Source: Sideroxydans sp. | GTDB taxonomy: Bacteria > Pseudomonadota > Gammaproteobacteria > Burkholderiales > Gallionellaceae | Length of the DNA stretch: 64,000 bases | Assembly: GCA_028710605.1 (NCBI GenBank) | Contig: JAQTTU010000001.1 | Coordinates: forward strand, 62,001 to 126,000 | Direction of reading: 5' to 3' | Part shown: positions 18,478 through 28,467 of the stretch, one piece after another | Layout: each line of letters starts with the position of its first letter | Numbering within the stretch: position 1 is the first letter of the stretch | The notes under the pieces: model-generated | The model's input: the letters and a program-made list of their open reading frames with translations, nothing else | What the model was told of the DNA's origin: nothing | The model's database searches: none | Program-made: the position numbers and the translations under genes

Positions 18478-18549
18478 GTGCGAATAAATTCGCACCTACA
18501 ATAAAACCAACCGAACGATTTTGTAGGGGCGAATTCATTCGCCCCTACA
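18478..18549. repeat. Two palindromic repeats (GTGCGAATAAATTCGCAC and GTAGGGGCGAAT types)
   Basis: GTGCGAATAAATTCGCACCTAC at 18478-18499, and GTAGGGGCGAAT-TC-ATTCGCCCCTAC at 18523-18548. The first recurs as a full inverted pair at 63082-63140. They lie between slmA and the HAD gene. Confidence 0.8.
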
Positions 18550-18561
18550 ACCCCATCCACC

Positions 18562-20084
<1,523 letters not shown>

Positions 20085-20129
20085 TTAATCCTGAAAAATT
20101 CTGCGCGCATTCTACCGCAACCCAAAACG

Positions 20130-20156
20130 AAACGGGCGGCCTAAGGCCGCCCGTTT
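20130..20156. terminator. Hairpin terminator between the copper chaperone gene and argB
   Basis: Perfect 12-bp arms AAACGGGCGGCC and GGCCGCCCGTTT with a TAA loop. It follows the PCuAC gene on the minus strand, with CGTTTTGGG after it, and separates it from argB. Confidence 0.8.
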
Positions 20157-20176
20157 GCGCAGAAGTTAACGCTTCC

Positions 20177-20653
20177 TTACTGATGGTCTTTCGCGTTCGG
20201 ATTGTTGTAATGTCCGTAGCTCAATTCCAGCGCCTTGACCTCGGCCTCGACGTTGATTGTCTGAGGCGTTCCCGCCACCTCGATCACCAGCGTTACCGGC
20301 ACGCGATCACCGATCACCAGCGGCTGCTTCAGCCCGACCAGCGTCAGATACACGCCGCGCGAGCCGAAGATAACGCTGCTGTGCGCCGCCACCTTCAAAC
20401 TATCCACGGTGCGCGTCTGCATCTTGCCCTGATGCATCACCACCGCCTGAATCTCGCCCGATGTGGCAAGTGGACTGCTCACCGACAACAGGCGCGACGG
20501 CTTGGTGGCATACAAATTCATCTGCACCGTGGCCGACGTTTGATCCGGCACGCTCTCGCGCATCCAGACTTTTTCCACCATCACATCGTTCGCACCCGCC
20601 CAAGCATTTCCCGCCAAAGACAGACTCAACAGACAGATCAGTTTGCGCAGCAT
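20177..20653 (-). CDS. Periplasmic copper chaperone PCu(A)C-like
   Basis: A 158-residue exported protein. Signal peptide MLRKLICLLSLSLAGNAWAG, then a cupredoxin-like PCu(A)C domain. Family members pass Cu(I) to the CuA site of cytochrome oxidase using an H(M)x10Mx21HxM set. Here only MHQGKMQTRTV is clear, and the usual downstream HxM is replaced by TLVGLKQPL, so copper binding may be weakened. The start at 20653 has GGAGG five bases upstream. Second of two tandem PCuAC genes following an OprC-like receptor. Confidence 0.82.
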   Translation of the reverse strand: MLRKLICLLSLSLAGNAWAGANDVMVEKVWMRESVPDQTSATVQMNLYATKPSRLLSVSSPLATSGEIQAVVMHQGKMQTRTVDSLKVAAHSSVIFGSRGVYLTLVGLKQPLVIGDRVPVTLVIEVAGTPQTINVEAEVKALELSYGHYNNPNAKDHQ

Positions 20654-20679
20654 GCGAACCTCCGGCTTCAAACGTTAGA

Positions 20680-21141
20680 CTACATTTTCATGTTCATTTT
20701 CATTTGCTGGGCAGGCTCGCTCTGCGGTTTGATGTCCGCATTCACCTTGACCTGCTCCTCCTTACCGCTGGCAAAGCGCACTGTCAACGTGATTTCGGTT
20801 TTTTCTCCCGCCTTGAGCGGTTGCTTCAAGCCCATCAACATCACGTGATAACCTTCTTCGCCCAGATCAACGGCCTTGCCTGCCGCAAGATCAATCGCTG
20901 CCACCTGGCGCATCTTCATCACACCGTTCTCGTGCACCATGCTGTGCAACTCGGCCTTCCCCGCATCTTTGCTGGTCACACCGACCAGCTTCGCCGCCTG
21001 CTTGCTGGTGATAACCAACTGCACCATGCCCGCGTCCTGCCCCGGTACGGTGGCACGCGACCACGCGCCGCTCACGGTCACTTCACCCGCATTCGCCTGA
21101 ACTGCCACCAACATCGCCAACACACCCAGAATTCTTTTCAT
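20680..21141 (-). CDS. Periplasmic copper chaperone PCu(A)C
   Basis: A 153-residue exported protein with signal peptide MKRILGVLAMLVAVQANA and a PCu(A)C domain. Ligand candidates are in AELHSMVHENGVMKMRQV (H and M residues) and YHVMLMGLKQPL (HxM), matching the canonical motif, plus a Met-rich C-terminus (QQMKMNMKM). The start at 21141 is preferred to an ATG two codons earlier because AGGAG then has normal spacing. It is upstream of the second PCuAC gene and downstream of the TonB receptor; the set suggests copper acquisition for respiratory oxidases. Confidence 0.9.
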   Translation of the reverse strand: MKRILGVLAMLVAVQANAGEVTVSGAWSRATVPGQDAGMVQLVITSKQAAKLVGVTSKDAGKAELHSMVHENGVMKMRQVAAIDLAAGKAVDLGEEGYHVMLMGLKQPLKAGEKTEITLTVRFASGKEEQVKVNADIKPQSEPAQQMKMNMKM

Positions 21142-21210
21142 TTCCATCTCCTGAATAAAAATGCGCCACAACTTGCGAAGTGGCGCGTTATTTTAGCTTG
21201 ATTTCACCAA

Positions 21211-23250
21211 TTAAAACTCGAAGTTTGCCTTCACCCACACATTACGCCCCACTTCATTTACGCGAGTGGTTTGCGTAAATCCGCTCACCATCACTCCGGC
21301 GCGGCTGATGTGCTCAGCGTAAGTCTTGTTGAGCAGGTTATCCACACCGGCAGTCAGTTGCACCACCTTGCTGGCGCGCCAACCGCCATTCAGCGAAAGC
21401 ACGCCAAATCCAGCCGATGCAGCAATATCCTGCCCGGCGATATTACCCTGATTCACCGCCACACGACTCTGTGCCGCCACACCGCGCAGCAAGCCGCCGA
21501 ACGACCATTCCTTGTCATCGTAGTTAAGACCCAAGCGCACTTCCAGCGGCGGAATCTGCCCCAACGCCGTGCCATCGGTATCATTGTTGCCATGCACATA
21601 GGCCAAGCTGCCATCCACTTTCCAGCTATCCGACAATTGATAAGCCGTGCCCGCTTCCGCACCATAAGTCGTGGCATTCACGTTGCGTGTGACCGACACA
21701 TATGCCGGCATCATCATCGTGCCTTTATTGACATTGGACTGGATCAAATTGAAGTCGGTGATCTTGTTGTAGAACGCCGCGACCGAGCCGGAAAGCGCGC
21801 CCTCGCGAAAATTCAGCCCGGCATCCAGTTGCGTGGTTTTCTCGGGATTGGTGTTAAACGCACTGGCCGTGGTCAGACTTTCCTTGTTGAACAACTCCCA
21901 GTAATCCGGTGCGCGCGTGGTATGTCCCAAGCCGATAAACGCGGTCGATGCGCCCGAGACATCCTGCTCGTAACGGGCAAAACCGCTGGGCAAAGTTTGC
22001 TTGCGAGTTTGATTGGCGGTCGGATTTGCCACTGTAGTCATGCCACGCGCAATGGTCGCGCGATAGTCGGTTGCCTGCCAACTGTCGGCACGCAAACCTG
22101 CAACCACGCGCTTGGCTTCCGACATAGCTTGATGCAACTCGCCGAACACGCCGACATTCTTGAACTCGGCATCCTTGACGCGCGGTTTGATCGAGTAGTC
22201 GCCCATGTAGCCCGGTGCTGCCCCAACGCGTGCAGTATGCACATTATTCTGCATGTCCATGCCCAACTTGATCTGACTCATCTCGGACAACTGCAACGTG
22301 CCCAGCAATTTGCCGCCCGTCGTTTTACGATCCGGGTTCATCGCCGCCATCATGCTGGCCGGATTGCCGCCCGCCCGCAGACTGTAAATATCCATCACGT
22401 GATCCACGTAGTTGTAATACACCTGTGCTTCAATGCCTTCCAGCAGTCCGCCCATGCGCTGCTTGCTGAACTTCAAACCCACGTTGTCGCGCGCGAACTT
22501 CGAACCGTCCACACCGCGATCGGCATAAGCCGCTTCGCCGTCGCTCTTGGCCAGCGTCAATTCCAGACGCGTATTGTCGTCGGGTGTCCAGCCCAGCGCC
22601 GCGTTGCCGCTCCAGCGCTTGTAGGCGGAGTGCACGGCATTGCCGCTACCGTCCTTGTAGTCATTGGCTTGCGAACGGGTAACCCCCGCGCGCAAAAATG
22701 CACTCTCGCTTCCCACGCGCGCTTCGGCCATTTCGTCGTTGCGCCCGAAACTACCCAACATCAGCGAGCCATTGGCTTTGACACCTGCCGGCTCGCGCTT
22801 GGTGCTGCGCTCGAACAAAACCGTACCCGCCGAATTGCCCGGCCCGTACAGCACGGTCTGCGGACCTTTCAGCACAGTGATGCGGTCATATGCAGCCGGA
22901 AACACATAAGCCGTCGGCGGATCCATTCGCCCGCCGCAACCGCCGAGAATCTGTTCGCCGTCCAGCAAAATATTCAAACGAGAACCCGCCATGCCGCGAA
23001 ACACCGGATCGCCATCCGTTCCGCCTTTGCGAATCACCGAAAAACCGGGGATCGTCTTCAGATAATCCGCGCCATCGTGGGCCGGTACCGGTTGACGCGG
23101 TTTTTTCGGATTGGTCTGCACGGTCAGCGGCTCGCTGCTCTGCGGCGCGGTCACCACCACCTCATCCAGAGTTGTTGTGTCGGCGGCATGCGCCAGACTG
23201 CTCATGGCCAACGCAACGGCCACTGTGCTCATTTTTAACTTCACGTTCAT
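21211..23250 (-). CDS. oprC: TonB-dependent copper receptor (OprC/NosA type)
   Basis: A 679-residue outer-membrane receptor. Signal peptide MNVKLKMSTVAVALAMSSLAHA, a TonB-box-like TLDEVVVTAP, and a plug domain with GTDGDPVFRGMAGSRLNILLDGEQ and GGCGGRMDPPTAYVFPAAYD, followed by a beta-barrel ending in Phe (VWVKANFEF). The GCGGRMDPPTAY segment and Met-rich loops (GTMMMPAYVS, MMAAMNPD) fit the copper-receptor subfamily. The ATG at 23250 has GGAGAG upstream. In one direction with two PCuAC chaperones. Confidence 0.9.
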   Translation of the reverse strand: MNVKLKMSTVAVALAMSSLAHAADTTTLDEVVVTAPQSSEPLTVQTNPKKPRQPVPAHDGADYLKTIPGFSVIRKGGTDGDPVFRGMAGSRLNILLDGEQILGGCGGRMDPPTAYVFPAAYDRITVLKGPQTVLYGPGNSAGTVLFERSTKREPAGVKANGSLMLGSFGRNDEMAEARVGSESAFLRAGVTRSQANDYKDGSGNAVHSAYKRWSGNAALGWTPDDNTRLELTLAKSDGEAAYADRGVDGSKFARDNVGLKFSKQRMGGLLEGIEAQVYYNYVDHVMDIYSLRAGGNPASMMAAMNPDRKTTGGKLLGTLQLSEMSQIKLGMDMQNNVHTARVGAAPGYMGDYSIKPRVKDAEFKNVGVFGELHQAMSEAKRVVAGLRADSWQATDYRATIARGMTTVANPTANQTRKQTLPSGFARYEQDVSGASTAFIGLGHTTRAPDYWELFNKESLTTASAFNTNPEKTTQLDAGLNFREGALSGSVAAFYNKITDFNLIQSNVNKGTMMMPAYVSVTRNVNATTYGAEAGTAYQLSDSWKVDGSLAYVHGNNDTDGTALGQIPPLEVRLGLNYDDKEWSFGGLLRGVAAQSRVAVNQGNIAGQDIAASAGFGVLSLNGGWRASKVVQLTAGVDNLLNKTYAEHISRAGVMVSGFTQTTRVNEVGRNVWVKANFEF

Positions 23251-23371
23251 TGCAATCTCTCCAAAAATTGACGGGTGAATTCCGGGATGGATTGTATGAA
23301 AAAAAATTTCACCGCCCCTGCGGCATTTTGTCGCACACCAGTATTGGCGGGGCTTTGCTAGAATCGGCTTC

Positions 23372-24742
23372 ATGAACTCATCCCTGCTCGCCGCCCAAAC
23401 CGGACACTCGCATCTGCGCCGGCTTTTTCTGCTGCGTTGTGTCGCCATCCTCGCGCAGTTCGCCACGCTGATTCTGGTTCACCGTTTTCTCAGCAAGGAC
23501 TTCGCCTGGATACCGATGCTGGGCGCGGTGTGTTTTCTGACCTTGGCGAACGTGCTGACCTGGTGGCGCTTGTCGCTGGATTATCCGGTGGGCAATCTGG
23601 AACTTTTTTTTCAGTTGAGCATTGATGTGCTGGTGTTGACGGTGCTGCTGTATTACGGCGGCGGCTCGACCAATCCTTTCGTGTCGATCTACCTGCTGCC
23701 GCTGGTGATCGCCGCCGCCACGCTGCCGCGCCGCTTCACCTGGGGCATGGCCGCGCTCACGCTGTCCTGCTACAGCATGCTGATGGTGTGGCATATCCCG
23801 CTGCCGAGCGGCGACACTCACGCCCAGCACTCGCAAACAGATCAAAGTCTGCAACAGATTCAGCCGTCCGCCGCGACAGACAGCTTCTGCCAAACGCATC
23901 CCGCCGCGACCACGGATGCCGCGTCTGCTGTATCTGCCACGCCGCTGAGCGACGCGTTCAACACGCACGTGCTCGGCATGTGGCTGGGCTTCGTTATCAG
24001 CGCGGTGGTGATCGCCTATTTCGTGGTGGAGATGGCGCGCGCGGTGCGCAGCCGCGATGCGCAGCTCAACCGCATCCGCGAGGAAACCTTGCGCAACGAA
24101 CGCATCGTGTCGCTGGGCACACTGGCCGCCGGTGCGGCGCATGAACTGGGCACGCCGCTGTCCACCATGTCGGTGGTGATCGGGGAATTACGCAACGACA
24201 CGCCGACATCCGAGGAATTGCAAAGCAGCCTGAGCCTGCTCGACGACCAAGTCAAAGCCTGTAAACGCATCCTCAATACGCTGATCCAGCATGCGCAGGA
24301 AACGCCCGACACGCTGCCGGTGGAGGCCTTCGTGCACGGCGTACTGGATGAATGGCAGCTGTTGCGCCCCACCGTGCATTACCGCTACCAAATTTCCGGC
24401 GCGCAGCCCGCGCCGCAATTGCGCGCCGATCCGGCTCTGCGCGCCGCGCTGTTGAATCTGCTCAACAATGCCGCCGACGCATCGCCGGACGAGATGGACA
24501 TCCTGCTGCACTGGGACGCTACCGGCATCATGCTGGAGATACGCGACCACGGACCGGGGCTCACGCCGGAAGCCGCCGCCCGCGCAGGCTCGGCCTTCTT
24601 TACCACCAAACAGGAAGGGCGCGGCTTGGGGCTGTTCCTCGCCAATGCCACGCTGGACCGCATGGGCGGCAGCGTGCGTTTGTTCAACCGCGAAGGCGGC
24701 GGCGCGACCACCGAAGTGATGTTGCCGATCAAAGGTGCTTAA
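23372..24742 (+). CDS. regB: Redox sensor histidine kinase RegB/PrrB type
   Basis: A 456-residue membrane kinase. About six N-terminal membrane segments include the conserved YYGGGSTNPFVSIYLLPL (quinone/heme-linked in RegB homologues). An unusual Gln/Ser/Thr-rich insert (about 147-195) lies before the last membrane helix. The phosphoacceptor is H257 in AAGAAHELGTPLST. The redox Cys equivalent is C297 in DDQVKACKRIL, then N box NLLNNAADASPDEM and G boxes DHGPGL and EGRGLGLFLAN. It should control RegA according to respiratory redox state. Divergent from the copper receptor, two bases before regA. Confidence 0.9.
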   Translation: MNSSLLAAQTGHSHLRRLFLLRCVAILAQFATLILVHRFLSKDFAWIPMLGAVCFLTLANVLTWWRLSLDYPVGNLELFFQLSIDVLVLTVLLYYGGGSTNPFVSIYLLPLVIAAATLPRRFTWGMAALTLSCYSMLMVWHIPLPSGDTHAQHSQTDQSLQQIQPSAATDSFCQTHPAATTDAASAVSATPLSDAFNTHVLGMWLGFVISAVVIAYFVVEMARAVRSRDAQLNRIREETLRNERIVSLGTLAAGAAHELGTPLSTMSVVIGELRNDTPTSEELQSSLSLLDDQVKACKRILNTLIQHAQETPDTLPVEAFVHGVLDEWQLLRPTVHYRYQISGAQPAPQLRADPALRAALLNLLNNAADASPDEMDILLHWDATGIMLEIRDHGPGLTPEAAARAGSAFFTTKQEGRGLGLFLANATLDRMGGSVRLFNREGGGATTEVMLPIKGA

Positions 24743-24744
24743 CC

Positions 24745-25287
24745 ATGAACCAGACCACTAACGACACCCCATCCATGCTGCTGGTGGATGACGATGCCAC
24801 TTTCAGGGAAGTGCTGTCGCGCGCCATGACCAAGCGCGGCTTTGCGGTGACCACCGCCAACAGCGTGGAAACCGCGCTACCGCTGGCGCGCGCCAATCCG
24901 CCGGAATACGCGGTGATCGACCTGAAAATGAACGGCGCGTCCGGTCTGGTGCTGGTGCAGTCATTGCACGAGCTCGACCCCGCCACGCACATCGTGGTGC
25001 TGACCGGTTACGCCAGCATCGCCACGGCGGTAGAAGCGATCAAACTGGGCGCGACACAATACCTGTCCAAGCCCGCCAATGCCGACGAAATCGTTGCCGC
25101 CTTCGGCCACAACGCGCGCACCGATGTACCGCTGGAAGCGCAACCCGCCACGGTGGAACGGCTGGAATGGGAACACATCCAGCGCGTGCTGCGAGACAAC
25201 GGCGACAACATCTCCGTCACCGCACGCATGCTCAACATGCACCGCCGCACGCTGCAACGCAAACTGGCGAAACGGCCGGGAAGTTGA
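24745..25287 (+). CDS. regA: Response regulator RegA/PrrA type
   Basis: A 180-residue regulator. Receiver domain with acidic pocket in MLLVDDDATF, the phospho-Asp in YAVIDLKMNG, the Thr in VVLTGYAS and the Lys in YLSKPANADEI. A short linker leads to a Fis-like C-terminal helix-turn-helix (NISVTARMLNMHRRTLQRKLAKR), the RegA hallmark. The RegB partner is immediately upstream. Likely targets are energy-metabolism genes; the divergent copper locus is a candidate. Confidence 0.93.
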   Translation: MNQTTNDTPSMLLVDDDATFREVLSRAMTKRGFAVTTANSVETALPLARANPPEYAVIDLKMNGASGLVLVQSLHELDPATHIVVLTGYASIATAVEAIKLGATQYLSKPANADEIVAAFGHNARTDVPLEAQPATVERLEWEHIQRVLRDNGDNISVTARMLNMHRRTLQRKLAKRPGS

Positions 25288-25302
25288 CTCAGCAACCTCG
25301 TG

Positions 25303-25391
25303 AAGATGCCCGCCAATAGGCGATCTGCGTGAAGCAATGCATGCAGATCCCCGTATTCACCTCGAAGAGGTTCTTGCACCCTGTGGGTGTT
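25303..25391. repeat. REPIN-like element followed by second copy of the hairpin repeat
   Basis: GATGCCCGCCAATAGGCGATC then ATGCAGATCCCCGTATTCA at 25303-25355 belong to the dispersed palindromic family. The adjoining 25356-25391 (ACCTCGAAGAGGT, CACCCTGTGGGTG) repeats the element at 1744-1779. Confidence 0.7.
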
Positions 25392-25404
25392 GGCTTGGGA
25401 AATA

Positions 25405-25447
25405 ATGGCAAAAAAATGTCGGGTGGGCAGCTGGCTGCCTAACCCGA
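25405..25447 (-). terminator. Terminator of the CZB gene
   Basis: Read on the minus strand, GTCGGGT-TAGGCAGCCAGCTGCC-CACCCGAC folds with an inner GGCAG/CTGCC stem and runs into seven Ts (the A-run at 25408-25414). It lies about 75 bases beyond the CZB stop. Confidence 0.75.
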
Positions 25448-25521
25448 CGGAGGAGGAATTTCAGAGGTGCAACGGAAAACTCAAACCATCCAAGCAAAAA
25501 ACAACAATTCAATCTGTCCGT

Positions 25522-25980
25522 TCAGTTAACCGCCGCCGCATCCTGCCAATGAACCGCCGCGTTCATCGCGGTGATTGCCACCAGCACGCGCCTTAATGTC
25601 AGCGACAGTTGGTGTTTGCAGGCTTGCTCGGCAGCTACCCAGCTCCCCGCGTGCAGGTGGGCGAGCACGGCTTCCGCGTCGCGGTGGAATTGCTCGTGAA
25701 TGTCGCGCAGATGGCAGAATGCCTGCAATTTTCCGAAGCACTCCGCACCTTCGTCCGCCAGCCATCTGCCCAGTTCGCACTGCTCCAGATGTTCGGTAAA
25801 GTCGCAATGGGCGCATTCCGATTCTCCGCGCAGATAGTGCAGCAAGCGGCTGAACAACACGACATGTGATTCCGCGACTTCATCAAAGTCCAGACTGATA
25901 TCTGCGACGCAGGGAACGCCGCTTTTGTATTCGAGCATCCGGTTGGTCAATTGCACGTTATTTTCGGTGGCGTATTGCAT
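25522..25980 (-). CDS. CZB-domain (chemoreceptor zinc-binding) protein
   Basis: A 152-residue soluble protein made mostly of a CZB domain. Zinc ligand set H39 (AESHVVLFSRL), C68 in EQCELGRWL, and H95 and H99 in DIHEQFHRD. CZB modules usually sit on chemoreceptors or diguanylate cyclases and sense zinc/oxidant; here it stands alone. Extra Cys residues (C24, C56, C59, C81, C89) are notable. The start at 25980 has AAGGAGA; the longer frame begins without a ribosome site. Divergent from the PBP gene. Confidence 0.8.
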   Translation of the reverse strand: MQYATENNVQLTNRMLEYKSGVPCVADISLDFDEVAESHVVLFSRLLHYLRGESECAHCDFTEHLEQCELGRWLADEGAECFGKLQAFCHLRDIHEQFHRDAEAVLAHLHAGSWVAAEQACKHQLSLTLRRVLVAITAMNAAVHWQDAAAVN

Positions 25981-26163
25981 TGCAATCTCCTTAAGATGTT
26001 TTCTGATGGCTGGATTTTTCTCCTTTGTGCGCTTCAAAACAATATGCCAAATGGACTAGACGGAGGCCTATATATTCATCAGGCATATCTATATCCGGCC
26101 TATTCTTCCGCTGGTGAAAGCGCGCTTGCTATAATCGCGCCCCCTTCTTTCCACCAAGACGAC

Positions 26164-27294
26164 ATGAAATCAATTTTTCTATTTCTGTTGTGCCTGTCGC
26201 CTCTGGTCGCCAACGCGCAAACCATGCCTGCCGCACCGCAATTGGCCGCCAAGAATTATGTGCTGTACGACTTCGGCAGCCAGCAGATGCTGGTCGAACA
26301 CAATGCCGACGAGCGCGTGGCTCCGGCCTCGCTTGCCAAGCTGATGACGGCATACGTGGTGTTCGGCGCGATCAAACAGAACAAGATTTCGCCCGACCAG
26401 AACCTCACGCCGACCGCTTATGCCCTGCGTTTGCAGAATGAAGAAACGCGCATGTTTCTGGAGGTGGGCAAGGAAGTGAAAGTGGAAGAGTTGTTGCGCG
26501 GACTGATCGTGCAATCCGCCAACGATGCGGCGCGCGTACTGGCCGAAGCCATCGCCAACCACGAGATGGCGTTCGCCGATCTGATGAACAACGAGGCGAA
26601 ACGGCTGGGCATGAACAACACCCATTTCACCAATGCCACCGGCGTGCTGGAGGAAGGCCAATACAGCAGCGCGCACGATCTGGCCTTGCTGTCCGCCGCG
26701 CTGGTGCGCGACTTCCCCGAGTCTTATGCGCTGTATGCAATGCGCGAATACAAATACAACGGCATCAACCAGTTCAACCGCAACCGCCTGTTATGGCTTG
26801 ACCCCTATATCGACGGCATGCAAACGGCCTATACCGAAGAGACCGGATATTCGCTGATCGCTTCGGCCAAACGCGACAACCGCCGCCTGATCTCGGTGGT
26901 GCTGGGCGCTGAAAAAGAAAACCTGCGCAGCTCGGAAAGCCAGCGCCTGATTAACCACGGCTTCAAGGAATACGAATCGGTGCTGCTGTATCGCGCGGAT
27001 CAGCCGGTGAGCAGCCTGCGTTTGTGGAAAGGCACCGAACCGCAGGCGGAGATTGGCTTCCGCGAAGACCGCTATGTAACCATCCCGGTCGGACAGCGCG
27101 AGCAATTGCGCGCCAAGCTGGAAACCAGACAACCGCTGATCGCGCCCGTCAACGCCGGACAACGTCTGGGCACTTTGCACTTGTTGCTGAACGGCGAACC
27201 GTATCTGGATTTGCCCGTCGTCGCCCAGGAAGGCGTGCTGCTCGCCAATGTGTTCTCGCGCGGCGTGGATGCGATACGATTGCTCTTCGAGTAA
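26164..27294 (+). CDS. dacC: D-alanyl-D-alanine carboxypeptidase (PBP5/6 type) with degenerate KTG motif
   Basis: A 376-residue exported PBP. Signal peptide MKSIFLFLLCLSPLVANAQ; nucleophile motif S56-LAK; second motif S118-A-N (SGN/SAN position); and the C-terminal beta-rich PBP5 domain ending in an amphipathic anchor (NVFSRGVDAIRLLFE). The third motif, normally KTG in DG(I/L/M)KTGHT, reads DGMQTAYTEETGYS (Q220-T-A222). Loss of the Lys and Gly should alter or reduce catalysis. Followed after ten bases by the aminotransferase gene, the ybeD-lipB order usual in proteobacteria. Confidence 0.92.
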   Translation: MKSIFLFLLCLSPLVANAQTMPAAPQLAAKNYVLYDFGSQQMLVEHNADERVAPASLAKLMTAYVVFGAIKQNKISPDQNLTPTAYALRLQNEETRMFLEVGKEVKVEELLRGLIVQSANDAARVLAEAIANHEMAFADLMNNEAKRLGMNNTHFTNATGVLEEGQYSSAHDLALLSAALVRDFPESYALYAMREYKYNGINQFNRNRLLWLDPYIDGMQTAYTEETGYSLIASAKRDNRRLISVVLGAEKENLRSSESQRLINHGFKEYESVLLYRADQPVSSLRLWKGTEPQAEIGFREDRYVTIPVGQREQLRAKLETRQPLIAPVNAGQRLGTLHLLLNGEPYLDLPVVAQEGVLLANVFSRGVDAIRLLFE

Positions 27295-27304
27295 GGAGCC
27301 AACC

Positions 27305-28204
27305 ATGACGGTGTATTTCAACGGCGCATTCATGCCGATCGAGGAAGCGAAAGTTCCGGTACTGGATAGAGGCTTCATCTTCGGCGACGGCGTGTATGAA
27401 GTCATTCCGGTTTATTCGCGCCGCGCTTTCCGCATGGCGGAACACCTCAAGCGCCTGCAACACAGCCTGGACGGTATCAAGCTGCCAAACCCGCACAGCG
27501 AGAGCGAGTGGACGGACATCCTCGATCAGCTCATCCAACGCAACGCGCCCGAAGACCAATATCTCTACCTGCACATCACGCGCGGCGTAGCCAAACGCGA
27601 CCACGCGTTTCCCAATCCGCCCGTGCCCCCCACCGTGTTTGTGCTGAGCAACCCGCTCACCACACCGCCCGCCGAATTGCTGCAAAGCGGTGTCGCCTGC
27701 ATCACCGTCGCCGACAATCGCTGGCTGCGCTGCGACATCAAGGCCATCTCGCTGTTGCCCAATGTATTGTTGCGCCAAGCCGCCGTTGAAGCGGGTTGCG
27801 CCGAGGCTATCCTTATCCGCGACGATGCCTTCCTCACCGAAGGTGCGGCGAGCAATATTTTTGTGGTGAAAAACGGCACGTTACTCGCGCCCCCCAAAGA
27901 CAACCTGATGCTGCCCGGCATCACTTACGATGTGATTCTCGAACTCGCTGCGACCAACGGCATTCCATATCAAGTGCGGCGCGTAACAAAAGCGGAAGTG
28001 TTCAGCGCCGACGAGTTGCTGCTCACCTCCTCTACCCGCGAGGTACTCGCCATCACCACGCTGGACGGCAAACCCGTGGGCAACGGCAAACCGGGCGCGA
28101 TGTTCGCCAAACTGCATCCGCTTTATCAGAATTTCAAACGCGATGTAATGCGTCAGGCTCCCTCTCCCTCCGGGGGAGGGCCGGGGTGGGGGAACACTCG
28201 ATGA
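27305..28204 (+). CDS. dat: Class IV PLP aminotransferase (D-amino-acid transaminase-like)
   Basis: A 299-residue fold-type IV aminotransferase, probably D-alanine/D-glutamate supply for peptidoglycan or a branched-chain type. N-terminal VYFNGAFMPIEEAKVPVLDRGFIFGDGVYE, PLP Lys K146 in RCDIKAISLLPNVL, and the Glu/Asn region FLTEGAASNIFVV. The last 16 residues ([16 protein letters not shown]) are encoded by a palindromic repeat at 28157-28197 and are not part of the fold. The stop overlaps the ybeD start (ATGA). Next to dacC, which suits a cell-wall role. Confidence 0.88.
   Translation: MTVYFNGAFMPIEEAKVPVLDRGFIFGDGVYEVIPVYSRRAFRMAEHLKRLQHSLDGIKLPNPHSESEWTDILDQLIQRNAPEDQYLYLHITRGVAKRDHAFPNPPVPPTVFVLSNPLTTPPAELLQSGVACITVADNRWLRCDIKAISLLPNVLLRQAAVEAGCAEAILIRDDAFLTEGAASNIFVVKNGTLLAPPKDNLMLPGITYDVILELAATNGIPYQVRRVTKAEVFSADELLLTSSTREVLAITTLDGKPVGNGKPGAMFAKLHPLYQNFKRDVMRQAPSPSGGGPGWGNTR
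28157..28197 (+). repeat. 41-bp palindromic repeat inside the aminotransferase gene
   Basis: GCTCCCTCTCCC ... GGGGGAGGG ... GGGGGAACAC. It matches the reverse strand of 48040-48080 in hisH at 37 of 41 positions by hand, and both are read in the same frame as protein. Confidence 0.9.
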
Positions 28205-28467
28205 GCACACAAGAATCCTTGATTGAATACCCCAGCGACTTTCCGATCAAAGTATTCGGCTTGGCGCAGCCCGGTTTTCTGGAAGCCATCACCATGGTGG
28301 TGCTAGCGCATGCGCCGGATTTCGACAGTAGCAGCATCGAACAACGCGGCAGCAGCAACGCACGCTACCTCAGCCTCACCTGTACCGTGCGCGTCACCTC
28401 GCGCGAGCAGCTCGACAATTTGTACCGCGATCTGACCTCGCATCCTATGGTCAAGATGGTGTTATGA
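28201..28467 (+). CDS. ybeD: YbeD/DUF493 family protein
   Basis: An 88-residue protein with an ACT-like ferredoxin fold ([17 protein letters not shown] ... [36 protein letters not shown] ... MVKMVL). Conserved between dacC and lipB in many proteobacteria; function not settled. It overlaps both neighbours by four bases (ATGA at each end), so the three are translated together. Confidence 0.9.
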   Translation: MSTQESLIEYPSDFPIKVFGLAQPGFLEAITMVVLAHAPDFDSSSIEQRGSSNARYLSLTCTVRVTSREQLDNLYRDLTSHPMVKMVL

